Assembly: GCA_945861175.1 (NCBI GenBank)
Contig: CAMATR010000003.1
Coordinates: 1-20,222, forward strand
Direction: 5' to 3'
DNA from: Chitinophaga pinensis
GTDB lineage: Bacteria > Bacteroidota > Bacteroidia > Flavobacteriales_D > Crocinitomicaceae
DNA: 20,222 bases
Made by a program: the position numbers and the translations under genes. Positions within the stretch are counted from its first letter, which is position 1. Each line of letters opens with the position of its first letter. Below are positions 1-8,053 of the stretch, in pieces. The notes below the pieces were generated by a model. It saw nothing but the letters and a program-made list of their open reading frames with translations. It made no database searches and was not told the DNA's origin.

Positions 1-577
1 TGCCAAGAGATAGCGTTGGCACAAATGTAATTGATTTTAATTTTTCTGTTCGCTTGGAATCACTGCTCCACGGACTGATGTATGTAACCCCACGAAGCTG
101 AGGATTTACATAGAGCATTTGCTTGTACAAGTACAATTCGTAACCCACATAAGCAGTAGCAAGAAAGGTTTCAACTCGGAGTTGTTTCAATCCCGGAGCA
201 TCAATATTAAAGTATTCCCATCCTACAATTGCTCCAATTACTGGGTTACTTTCTGTTTTGAACAATGGAATTTTATATCGAGCAACTGCAGCCAATTCAA
301 AACCTAATCGAGCATTCGTGCTTTCAGGAACGTTTTCAAACATGCTCTTTTTCAAATCATTTGGCACATCAAGAGCGAGGGAATAGAGGCCTATATTAAA
401 GTCATGTTTTTTAGATACTTTATACATGATTTGTCCACCAAAACCTTTGTAAATAAAACTCAAGGGCTCAACCTCTAAACGCCATTTTTTTGATGTGTCC
501 TGTGTTTCGGATTGGGCTAACAAACTATTCGTCAAAAACAGAAAAGACCAAATACCTGAGAATACTAACTTTTTCAT
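1..577 (-). CDS. Exported or outer-membrane protein of unknown function (3' end beyond the window)
   Basis: This reading frame is open from an ATG at 577 down to the window edge, giving 192 residues without a stop, so the C-terminus is missing. Residues 1-22 form a signal peptide: MKK, a hydrophobic core, then a probable cut after LLAQ. The mature part alternates hydrophobic and polar residues in short strands rich in Tyr, Phe and Gly (GFGGQIMYKV near 46-55, VGYELYLY near 144-151). This suggests an outer-membrane beta-barrel or a periplasmic beta-rich protein. I recognise no family or catalytic motif. The gene is divergent from aspS, and the 137-nt gap between the two starts holds a perfect hairpin. 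The coding call is firm because of the signal peptide and the unbroken frame; the function is unknown and the barrel is an inference. Confidence 0.8.
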   Translation of the reverse strand, partial: MKKLVFSGIWSFLFLTNSLLAQSETQDTSKKWRLEVEPLSFIYKGFGGQIMYKVSKKHDFNIGLYSLALDVPNDLKKSMFENVPESTNARLGFELAAVARYKIPLFKTESNPVIGAIVGWEYFNIDAPGLKQLRVETFLATAYVGYELYLYKQMLYVNPQLRGVTYISPWSSDSKRTEKLKSITFVPTLSLG

Positions 578-621
578 TGTGAATTTATTTGAATTAAAAA
601 TAACGATCTTTTAAAGAATAA

Positions 622-647
622 AATGGAAAAAAATCATTTTTTCCATT
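622..647. promoter_or_regulatory. Perfect AT-rich inverted repeat between divergent genes
   Basis: The arm AATGGAAAAAA (622-632) and the arm TTTTTTCCATT (637-647) are exact reverse complements separated by the 4-nt loop ATCA. The site lies in the short divergent region between the minus gene starting at 577 and aspS starting at 715. It could be a protein-binding palindrome. As an RNA hairpin it would be weak, with only two G:C pairs, although the A-run and T-run would sit well in a bidirectional terminator. The symmetry is directly visible; any function is inference. Confidence 0.4.
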
Positions 648-714
648 GAACAATGTATTTGTAAATACAAAGAAACAATCTCTTCTGCTTATCTTTACAC
701 CTCATTTATTGATT

Positions 715-2460
715 ATGTATAGATCACATACATGCGGCGAATTGCGCATTGCACATATTGGACATGAAGTAACACTAGCTGGTTGGATGCAACGTTCTCG
801 TGATTTAGGGGGAATGACCTTTGTTGACTTACGAGACCGTTATGGAATTACTCAGCTTGTTTTAAATATGGAAGATAATTCAGAGTTGTGCGAGAAAGCA
901 AGAAAATTAGGCCGCGAATTTGTAATACAAGTTGCCGGAATTGTAATTGAGAGGTCAAGTAAAAACAAGAACATTCCAACAGGAGAAATTGAGATTCAAG
1001 TTACTGCTTTGACAATACTAAATGCTGCAAAACTGCCACCGTTTACAATTGAAGACGAAACAGATGGAGGCGATGAGCTGCGCATGCAATACCGTTATTT
1101 GGATTTAAGAAGAAATCCGGTGCAACAGAAACTTATGCTGCGCAATAAGGTTGCTCTTGAAACGCGAGTTTATTTAAATTCCAAAGATTTTTTGGATGTT
1201 GAAACACCATTTTTGATTAAGTCAACACCAGAAGGAGCGCGTGATTTCGTTGTGCCAAGTCGTATGAACGAAGGACAATTTTATGCCCTTCCACAGTCGC
1301 CACAAACGTTCAAGCAGTTATTGATGGTTTCAGGATTTGATCGTTATTACCAGATCGTAAAATGTTTCCGAGATGAAGATTTACGTGCTGACCGTCAACC
1401 GGAATTCACGCAGATTGATTGTGAAATGGCGTTTGTAGAGCAGGATGATATTTTGAATACGTTTGAAGGATTAATCAAACATTTATTTAAGACTGTTCGA
1501 GGTGTCGAGTTCACTGAATCATTCCCAAGAATGGATTATGCCGAAGCGATGGCACGTTATGGATCAGACAAGCCGGATATCCGATTTGGGATGGAATTTG
1601 TGGATTTGAACGATGTAGCAAAAGGAAAAGGATTTGTCATATTCGATAGTGCTGAAGCTGTTATTGCTATCAATGCGGAAGATTGTGTGGAGTATACCCG
1701 CAAGCAAATCGATGAATTAACGGAGTGGGTGAAACGACCACAGATTGGTGCAAAAGGATTGATCTACGTGCGATGCAATGCCGATGGAACTTATAAATCA
1801 TCAGTAGACAAATTCTACTCACAAGAAGATTTGGCTCAATGGGCCGAAAAAGCCAATGCTAAACCTGGAGATTTACTTTTGGTGTTGAGCGGTGACCTTG
1901 AAAAGACGCGTAAGCAAATGAATGAATTGCGTTTGCACATGGGAAATGAATTAGGATTGCGTAATCCGAATGTGTTTAAACCTCTTTGGGTACTGGATTT
2001 TCCATTATTGGAGTGGGACGAAGAAAGTGGCCGCTACCATGCCATGCATCACCCGTTTACTTCTCCGAAGCCAGAAGACATGCACCTGATCCAAACGGAT
2101 CCAGGAAAAGTGCGCGCGAATGCCTACGACCTCGCAATGAACGGAGTAGAACTGGGCGGTGGATCGATCCGTATTCATGACCGCGATTTGCAATCACGCA
2201 TGTTTGATTTGCTTGGATTTACGAAAGAAGAGGCGCAGGAACAGTTCGGATTTTTAATGAGTGCATTTGAATACGGCGCACCGCCGCATGGAGGATTGGC
2301 ATTTGGTCTAGATCGTTTGGTGGCAACTATGGGAGGTTCAGAATCGATCCGCGATTATATTGCTTTCCCAAAAAATAATAGCGGTCGCGACACAATGATT
2401 GATGCACCATCACCATTGAACGAAGCCCAATTGAAAGAATTAGGAATTAACATCCTTTAA
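715..2460 (+). CDS. aspS: Aspartyl-tRNA synthetase
   Basis: This class II synthetase charges tRNA-Asp with aspartate in the cytoplasm. With the ATG at 715 it has 581 residues, normal for bacterial AspRS. The order is an N-terminal OB-fold anticodon-binding domain (about 1-105, opening MYRSHTCGEL), the catalytic core with motif 1 and flipping loop (ETPFLIKSTPEGARDF, 163-178), motif 2 (FRDEDLRADRQPEF, 218-231), a bacterial-type GAD insertion (about 270-410), then motif 3 (GLAFGLDRL, 527-535). I chose 715 because MYRSHTCGEL is the usual start of Bacteroidota AspRS. A TTG at 646 would add 23 residues that do not resemble the family and whose first codon lies inside a hairpin arm. No Shine-Dalgarno sequence is visible, as is normal in this phylum. 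cysS follows after 9 nt. Whether the enzyme also charges tRNA-Asn cannot be judged here. Confidence 0.97.
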   Translation: MYRSHTCGELRIAHIGHEVTLAGWMQRSRDLGGMTFVDLRDRYGITQLVLNMEDNSELCEKARKLGREFVIQVAGIVIERSSKNKNIPTGEIEIQVTALTILNAAKLPPFTIEDETDGGDELRMQYRYLDLRRNPVQQKLMLRNKVALETRVYLNSKDFLDVETPFLIKSTPEGARDFVVPSRMNEGQFYALPQSPQTFKQLLMVSGFDRYYQIVKCFRDEDLRADRQPEFTQIDCEMAFVEQDDILNTFEGLIKHLFKTVRGVEFTESFPRMDYAEAMARYGSDKPDIRFGMEFVDLNDVAKGKGFVIFDSAEAVIAINAEDCVEYTRKQIDELTEWVKRPQIGAKGLIYVRCNADGTYKSSVDKFYSQEDLAQWAEKANAKPGDLLLVLSGDLEKTRKQMNELRLHMGNELGLRNPNVFKPLWVLDFPLLEWDEESGRYHAMHHPFTSPKPEDMHLIQTDPGKVRANAYDLAMNGVELGGGSIRIHDRDLQSRMFDLLGFTKEEAQEQFGFLMSAFEYGAPPHGGLAFGLDRLVATMGGSESIRDYIAFPKNNSGRDTMIDAPSPLNEAQLKELGINIL

Positions 2461-2469
2461 TAAGAATTT

Positions 2470-3936
2470 ATGAGCATACATCAGGGAAAACTTCAGATTT
2501 ACAATAGTCTTTCGGGACAAAAAGAAAAGTTCGAACCGATCCACCAAGGTCGAGTGGGGATGTATGTCTGTGGACCGACTTTGTACAGTGAGCCGCACAT
2601 GGGGAACATGCGCACGTTCATTAACTTTGACATGATCTACCGTTACCTCTTATTGCTTGATTATAAGGTGAAATATGTTCGCAACATTACAGATGCAGGG
2701 CACATTACTAATAGTTTAGGTGAAGAACAAGACAGCATTGGTTCCGCTGCACGTTTAGAGCAAGTTCAATCTCTTGAGATTGTTTATAAATACAATTCGA
2801 AATTCCAAGAATTACAGCGTATTTACAACATGTTGCTACCATCGATAGAGCCCACGGCGACGGCACACATTCAAGAACAGATTGAATTAATCGAGCAAAT
2901 AATGGAAAACGGCTTTGCTTATGTAGTGAATGGCTCTGTTTATTTCGACGTCCGAAAATACAGTGAAAAATACGAATATGGAATATTGAGTGGACGAAAA
3001 ATAGATGAACTAGCGGAAGAAACACGCACGTTGAATGCACAGGACGAAAAACGTTTTTTTGCGGATTTTGCTTTGTGGAAAAAATCCAATCCAGAAGACA
3101 TGCAAATCTGGCGTTCTCCATGGGGAGATGGCAATCCCGGTTGGCACATCGAATGCACGGCAATGAGCACAAATTACCTCGGTTCACATTTCGATATTCA
3201 CGGCGGCGGCATGGACTTAAAATTTCCGCACCACGAGGATGAGATTGCCCAAAGTTGTGGATCATTGGGCTGTAATCCTGCGAAATACTGGATGCACGCC
3301 AACATGCTAAATGTCAACGGGCAGAAAATGAGTAAGTCTTTCGGGAATTACTTTCTGCCAAAGGAGATTGTTGAGGGAACCACTGAATTATTCGATAAAC
3401 CGTACAGTCCAAATGTTATTCGTTTTTGCATGATGCAGGCGCATTACCGCAGTACTTTGGATTTGTCACAAGATTCTTTGGACGCAGCGGAAAAGGGTTA
3501 TACTCGCTTATCCGATGCTATGTTGTTATTGGATAAACTAAATACGTCGGCTGAATCATCATTTGATGTAAAATCAATCGTGGATTCTTTTTACAATGCC
3601 ATGGATGATGATTTCAATGCTCCCATGCTCATTGCAAATTTGTTTGAAGCAGTTCGTCGAATCAATTTGGTGAACGACGGAAAAGAAACACTCTCTGCGA
3701 CGGATAGAGACCTAATGAAAAAGGAAATGAAGGCTTTCGTTCTCGACGTGCTTGGACTTCAGGTAGGAGTTGCAAATAGTGATTCCAAATTAGCACCTGT
3801 CATGGACCTAGTGCTCGAATTGCGACAGCAAGCGCGCACCAATAAAGATTGGACAACCTCCGATAAGATTCGAGATGGATTAGCCGCTGCCGGGATTACC
3901 GTTAAAGATTCGAAAGAAGGCACGAGTTGGAGTTAA
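2470..3936 (+). CDS. cysS: Cysteinyl-tRNA synthetase
   Basis: This class I synthetase attaches cysteine to tRNA-Cys. It has 488 residues, within the usual range for the bacterial enzyme. The visible signatures are the CGPT segment with zinc ligand Cys34, a HIGH-type motif written HMGN (43-46), the remaining expected zinc ligands Cys229 (in WHIECT), His254 and Glu258 (in HHEDE), and the KMSKS loop (286-290). The C-terminal part (about 350-488) is the helical anticodon-binding region. The ATG at 2470 lies 9 nt after the aspS stop, so the two are probably cotranscribed; the pairing suggests shared supply of two synthetases, not a functional complex. No convincing terminator follows in the 137 nt before the next gene. 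Identity is secure from the motifs and the full length. Confidence 0.97.
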   Translation: MSIHQGKLQIYNSLSGQKEKFEPIHQGRVGMYVCGPTLYSEPHMGNMRTFINFDMIYRYLLLLDYKVKYVRNITDAGHITNSLGEEQDSIGSAARLEQVQSLEIVYKYNSKFQELQRIYNMLLPSIEPTATAHIQEQIELIEQIMENGFAYVVNGSVYFDVRKYSEKYEYGILSGRKIDELAEETRTLNAQDEKRFFADFALWKKSNPEDMQIWRSPWGDGNPGWHIECTAMSTNYLGSHFDIHGGGMDLKFPHHEDEIAQSCGSLGCNPAKYWMHANMLNVNGQKMSKSFGNYFLPKEIVEGTTELFDKPYSPNVIRFCMMQAHYRSTLDLSQDSLDAAEKGYTRLSDAMLLLDKLNTSAESSFDVKSIVDSFYNAMDDDFNAPMLIANLFEAVRRINLVNDGKETLSATDRDLMKKEMKAFVLDVLGLQVGVANSDSKLAPVMDLVLELRQQARTNKDWTTSDKIRDGLAAAGITVKDSKEGTSWS

Positions 3937-4051
3937 CTTTTAATTATTCTCTTAATAAAGCAATCATCTTGAATTAATTAATTTGAGATAAACTTTTAAA
4001 GCAGGCATAATCAAGCCTTAATCTTTAAATGTTTTAGAAGCAGTTATTTCG

Positions 4052-4069
4052 CAGTGTTTTAAAAAACTG
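4052..4069. repeat. Imperfect palindrome just upstream of a start codon
   Basis: The 18-nt stretch CAGTGTTTTAAAAAACTG is an inverted repeat with one mismatched pair out of nine. It ends 4 nt before the ATG at 4074. It could be an operator or an RNA structure affecting translation. It is AT-rich and short enough to be chance, so I give it little weight. The rest of 3937-4073 is AT-rich, contains AATTAATTAATT, and shows no clear promoter box. Confidence 0.2.
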
Positions 4070-4073
4070 TAAA

Positions 4074-7000
4074 ATGAAATCGTTTCTCCCTTTATTTATT
4101 CGAACAAGAATTAATTCTTATCTGTTCAGGTACAACAATTCATCTGTTAAAAATTCCATAATTGGATTAAGTTGTTTGTTTGTATCATTCTTTGCTGTTA
4201 CGGAGCTAAGCGCTCAAACTACATTGGTTACTGGCGACATCGCAGTAATTGGATACAATACCAATGGTTCTCCAGACAATTTTTCAATCCTTATTCTGAA
4301 GGATCTTTCTGCTGGTACCACGTTCTACGTTAATGACAATGAATTAGCATCTTCTTCCTCAACTTCATTCACTGATTTATCTGAGGGTGAAGGGTCATTT
4401 ACTGTAAAATCCGGCCAAACTATTGCGGCTGGTACAGTCATTAACTTACCATATGGTAACAATACAGCAGTGAATGCATCTACTTACGACTGGAGCAATA
4501 CTAACTCGGGTTTGAGCAACAACAATGAGGAAATCTACATTTATACTGCATCAGCTATAACATCATCGACTCCAGATGCGTTTATCTATTTTGCCAAAAT
4601 TGGATCGTCAACAAGTGCTGTGCCGTCAACTTTATCAACCGGTGTGTCTGCGATTACTCCATCGGGTACTGCTATGAGATACACTACTTCGGGGGCATTG
4701 TATACGAGTTGTAAATCAGAATTGTTAAATGCAATTGGTAATACAACAACTAACTGGAATTCAACAGGTGCAACGACTTTATCAAACTCTGACTGGACGT
4801 TCACAGTGCTTCCAAACTGCCCAATAACTGTAAACCTTAGCGTGAGTGCGGCAAGTGCAAGTGAGGCAAGTGCGACATCAATCACTATTACAGTCACAGC
4901 TTCGTCTGCAGTAAGTGTAGATGAAACCGTTTCGCTTGCAGTGAGTGGTAGTGGAATTGCATCAGGAGACTATATCCTTTCAAATACGACCATTACTATT
5001 TCATCAGGTTCAACGACAGGATCCGTTACAATTAGTATACTAGATGACATTCTTATTGAGGGAACAGAGACAGCAACCTTGACCATATCAAACCCTTCTG
5101 TTGGTTTGACTTTGGGTTCAACAATCACGCAGGACATTACCATTACCGATAATGATTTAGCATCTTTGGTAATTACTCCAACGTCGGGGGGAAATGCTGT
5201 AACAGAAGGCGGTGCAACTGATTCTTACACAGTGGCTTTAAGTTCATCACCAACTTCCGATGTTATTGTTTCTGGAACACCAAATTCTCAAGTAGGTATT
5301 TCACCTTCAAGTTTGACATTCACTTCTTCGAATTGGAATTCGCCACAAACGGTTACAGTATCAGCAGTTAACGATAATGTTGTAGAAGGAATTCACTCAG
5401 GAAGTATAAGTTATGCGGCAACATCTGCTGATGTTGTATACAATGGGATTTCAATTGCGCCACTTTCTGTTTCTATTACTGATAATGACTTGATGCATAC
5501 TGTTGCCTTTGCGAAAGCTGATACTACCATTGCTGAAAACGGCGGGACAGTCAAGATCTGGCTAAAAGTGACAGCTGTTGGGAACGCTCCCGGAACAGTT
5601 GATTTGTCTCTTTCAAGCGTGAGCAACGCAACGAATGGATCAGATTATACTATTGCATCATCGACACTTTCTATTCCTGCAAATGCCGTTCTCAATCAAT
5701 TGATAGGATTTGATTTAACCTTAAATAATGATGCTGACGCAGAATCAGATGAGTATTTGATATGTCAGCTCACAAATGCAAATGGCGCTGCAATAACCAC
5801 GTCAGGAATTAAACAACACACATTGTATATCAGAGATAATGACTCTCCAGTTCCAACGGCTTCCAACGCCTTCACGCTAACTCAACTGTCTAGTTTCAGT
5901 AACGGTGCGGCAGGAACAAATTCTGCTGAAATTTCAGCCTACTGCTCAGTGAGTAAACGATTATTTATAGCTAACAGTGTAGCCAACCGTCTGGATATTT
6001 TAAACTATACCAACCCTTCCAGTCCAACGCTGATTCGATCTATCAACTTGGCCAATGCTCCTTTTTCTGGTTCCATCAATAGTTTGTACGCAAGCAATGG
6101 GAAAGTAGCTTTAGCATTGGAAGGATTATCAGATAAACAAGCAAATGGAAAAGTTGTATTTATAGATACGGCAGGAGCATACATCAGCGAAGCGCAAGTG
6201 GGAGCTATGCCGGATATGGTTGTCTTTAACCATGCAGGCACTAAGGTTCTTACAGCAAATGAGGGTGAGCCAAATGCTGCTTATACGAATGACCCCGAGG
6301 GCTCTGTTAGTATTATCGATATTAGTGCTGGTTTAGCTAGTCCATCCGTAACTACCATAGGCTTTACTTCCTACAATAGTCAAGCAGCTACTTTAAAAGC
6401 TCAGGGAATTAGAATTTTTGGATTGAACGCATCAGTTGCTCAGGATTTTGAACCAGAATACATTACGATTTCTCCAAATGATTCCACGGCATGGGTAACT
6501 TTACAGGAAAACAACGCCTTAGCTGAAATAAATTTATTCACCAACACGATTACAAAACTTATTCCACTTGGTTATAAGGACCACAGCCTCGCGGAAAATA
6601 CGATAGATGCATCTGATAACTCCTTTGCTACCAATTTTTCAACTTTTCCTGTGAAAGGAATGTACTTGCCTGATGCCATTGCGCATTACTCTGTAAATGG
6701 AGTCAATTATCTTGTCACTGCGAATGAAGGTGATTCCAGAGCATATGCTGGTTTTTCTGAGGAATCGAGAATTTCAGGTTTGACACTTGATGCAACTGCT
6801 TATCCGAATGCGACTGAATGGAAAAATAACTCACTTTTGGGAAGATTGAATGCTACAAATAAAACCGGAGATACGGACGGTGATGGAGACATAGATCAAA
6901 TCCATGTTTATGGTGCTAGATCGTTCAGTATTTGGAATCCAGCTGCTGCGAATCCTTTGGTTTATGATAGTAAAAATGAATTGGAAAAAATCACATTCAA

Positions 7001-7760
7001 TCATCCCACTTATGGTTCGTTCTTTAATATGTCGAATACAGTTGGAACAGGTGCGCTCAAAAATAGAAGTGACGACAAAGGCCCTGAACCAGAAGGAGTT
7101 GCAATAGGTAAGTTAGGTAGTAAAACGTACGCTTTCATTGTATTAGAGCGTATTGGTGGAGTAATGGTTTATGACATCTCAAATCCTGCAGCTCCTCAGT
7201 ATGTAACCTATATCAATAATAGACAGGCATCTACAGGTGATCGTGGTGCAGAGGGTATTATTTTCATTGATGCAGCGAGCAGTCCAAATGGGCTTCCTCT
7301 TGTGGTAGTATCAAATGAAGTCAGTAGTACGGTTACTACTTTTCAAATAAATTGTCTAATACTAAATCCCACTATTTCAGCAGTATCAAATACATTCTGT
7401 CCAGGATCAAGTTCTTCTTTGAGTGTATCGGGAATTTCGAACCCAGCATCTTATAGTTGGTCAAACGGTGCAACAAGTTCAACAATCACAACTGGAGACT
7501 ATGGCACCTATACAGTTTCTGTCACCGATGCTAACGGATGCACATATTCAACTCCTGCAAAGGTTCTTGCTAATTGTGATAAACCTGATCTAAACAATAA
7601 TGGAATAACGGATGTCGATGATTTCTTATTATTCGCCCCTCAATTTGGATCTTCATGCACTGGATGTACTTCTGATTTTAATCATGATGGTGTTGTAAAT
7701 GTGGACGATTTCCTTCTTTTCGCACCAAGATTCAGCCAAACATGTAGTTGTGCACCGTAG
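4074..7760 (+). CDS. Secreted choice-of-anchor I protein with Calx-beta repeats and a dockerin-like tail
   Basis: This is a large exported protein of 1228 residues. An unusually long basic N-region (1-28) precedes a hydrophobic core and a likely signal cut after LSAQ (about 45-48). A beta-rich N-terminal domain (50-250) follows. Next come two or three Calx-beta-like repeats (about 252-360, 361-472 and 475-590), each ending in an acidic turn such as TDND or RDND. The region 595-1092 matches the choice-of-anchor I family, a predicted beta-propeller, with TANEGEPN (727-734), TANEGDSR, a Ca-loop-like GDTDGDGDID (932-941) and KGPEPEGV (1002-1009). An Ig/SprB-like module (about 1098-1165) carries SYSWSNGATS. 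The tail (1172-1228) has two dockerin-like loops, DLNNNGITDVDDFLLF and DFNHDGVVNVDDFLLF. No catalytic residues can be named; a surface or extracellular role is inferred. A strong terminator follows. Confidence 0.9.
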   Translation: MKSFLPLFIRTRINSYLFRYNNSSVKNSIIGLSCLFVSFFAVTELSAQTTLVTGDIAVIGYNTNGSPDNFSILILKDLSAGTTFYVNDNELASSSSTSFTDLSEGEGSFTVKSGQTIAAGTVINLPYGNNTAVNASTYDWSNTNSGLSNNNEEIYIYTASAITSSTPDAFIYFAKIGSSTSAVPSTLSTGVSAITPSGTAMRYTTSGALYTSCKSELLNAIGNTTTNWNSTGATTLSNSDWTFTVLPNCPITVNLSVSAASASEASATSITITVTASSAVSVDETVSLAVSGSGIASGDYILSNTTITISSGSTTGSVTISILDDILIEGTETATLTISNPSVGLTLGSTITQDITITDNDLASLVITPTSGGNAVTEGGATDSYTVALSSSPTSDVIVSGTPNSQVGISPSSLTFTSSNWNSPQTVTVSAVNDNVVEGIHSGSISYAATSADVVYNGISIAPLSVSITDNDLMHTVAFAKADTTIAENGGTVKIWLKVTAVGNAPGTVDLSLSSVSNATNGSDYTIASSTLSIPANAVLNQLIGFDLTLNNDADAESDEYLICQLTNANGAAITTSGIKQHTLYIRDNDSPVPTASNAFTLTQLSSFSNGAAGTNSAEISAYCSVSKRLFIANSVANRLDILNYTNPSSPTLIRSINLANAPFSGSINSLYASNGKVALALEGLSDKQANGKVVFIDTAGAYISEAQVGAMPDMVVFNHAGTKVLTANEGEPNAAYTNDPEGSVSIIDISAGLASPSVTTIGFTSYNSQAATLKAQGIRIFGLNASVAQDFEPEYITISPNDSTAWVTLQENNALAEINLFTNTITKLIPLGYKDHSLAENTIDASDNSFATNFSTFPVKGMYLPDAIAHYSVNGVNYLVTANEGDSRAYAGFSEESRISGLTLDATAYPNATEWKNNSLLGRLNATNKTGDTDGDGDIDQIHVYGARSFSIWNPAAANPLVYDSKNELEKITFNHPTYGSFFNMSNTVGTGALKNRSDDKGPEPEGVAIGKLGSKTYAFIVLERIGGVMVYDISNPAAPQYVTYINNRQASTGDRGAEGIIFIDAASSPNGLPLVVVSNEVSSTVTTFQINCLILNPTISAVSNTFCPGSSSSLSVSGISNPASYSWSNGATSSTITTGDYGTYTVSVTDANGCTYSTPAKVLANCDKPDLNNNGITDVDDFLLFAPQFGSSCTGCTSDFNHDGVVNVDDFLLFAPRFSQTCSCAP

Positions 7761-7810
7761 TTCTTAAATGGCTTTTAATTGACTTAAGATAATTTTATCG
7801 ATTTTTTATA

Positions 7811-7844
7811 CTGGCCCATCTGCTAAAGATGGGCCAGCTTTTTT
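7811..7844 (+). terminator. Strong intrinsic terminator
   Basis: CTGGCCCATC (7811-7820) pairs perfectly with GATGGGCCAG (7828-7837). One further T-A pair inside makes an 11-bp stem around the loop GCTAA. After a single C comes a run of six T residues (7839-7844). It lies 50 nt past the stop of the choice-of-anchor gene and should end that transcript, insulating polA. This is the only textbook terminator I see in the window. Confidence 0.93.
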
Positions 7845-7992
7845 AATACTCAAGAACGATTTTAAGACTCCATAATTAATTAACCTTTAGAATATGTATA
7901 AAATTCATTCTAGGGTTTGTCATGGGAGTAAAGTATTGATTCGCTTTTAAAATAAAGATTTCTTCATTTATAGAATAATCGAACTTATTTAA
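7845..7992. other. Non-coding AT-rich spacer ahead of the polA promoter
   Basis: The whole gap between the choice-of-anchor gene and polA is 293 nt. The terminator occupies its first third and the polA promoter its last part. In this middle stretch I see no open frame, tRNA, repeat or hairpin that I can support. A small RNA cannot be excluded from sequence alone. Confidence 0.5.
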
Positions 7993-8022
7993 TTGCGTTG
8001 ATGTAATTTTCAAATAGCTTTG
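7993..8022 (+). promoter_or_regulatory. Bacteroidota-type promoter of polA
   Basis: A TTG at 7993-7995 (-33 element) is followed after 19 nt by TAGCTTTG at 8015-8022, a perfect fit to the Bacteroidota -7 consensus TAnnTTTG. Transcription would start near 8029, leaving a leader of about 25 nt before the polA ATG at 8054. The matching elements and spacing are visible; activity is inferred from the known consensus of the phylum's primary sigma factor. Confidence 0.72.
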
Positions 8023-8053
8023 CAACACGCACTAAATCAGAAGCACGAAAAAT

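Noticed and set aside
119..307. 62-residue open frame on the plus strand near the left edge
   Set aside because: It is antisense to the exported-protein gene at 1-577, which has a clear signal peptide and an unbroken longer frame.
2708..3265. 185-residue open frame on the minus strand
   Set aside because: It lies wholly inside cysS, opposite the conserved catalytic region, and its translation shows no signal peptide, domain or repeat. It is a shadow of the real gene.
3937..4073. AATTAATTAATT palindrome and AT-rich inverted repeats after cysS
   Set aside because: Short AT-only palindromes are expected by chance in DNA this AT-rich, and there is no GC stem or T-run to support a terminator.
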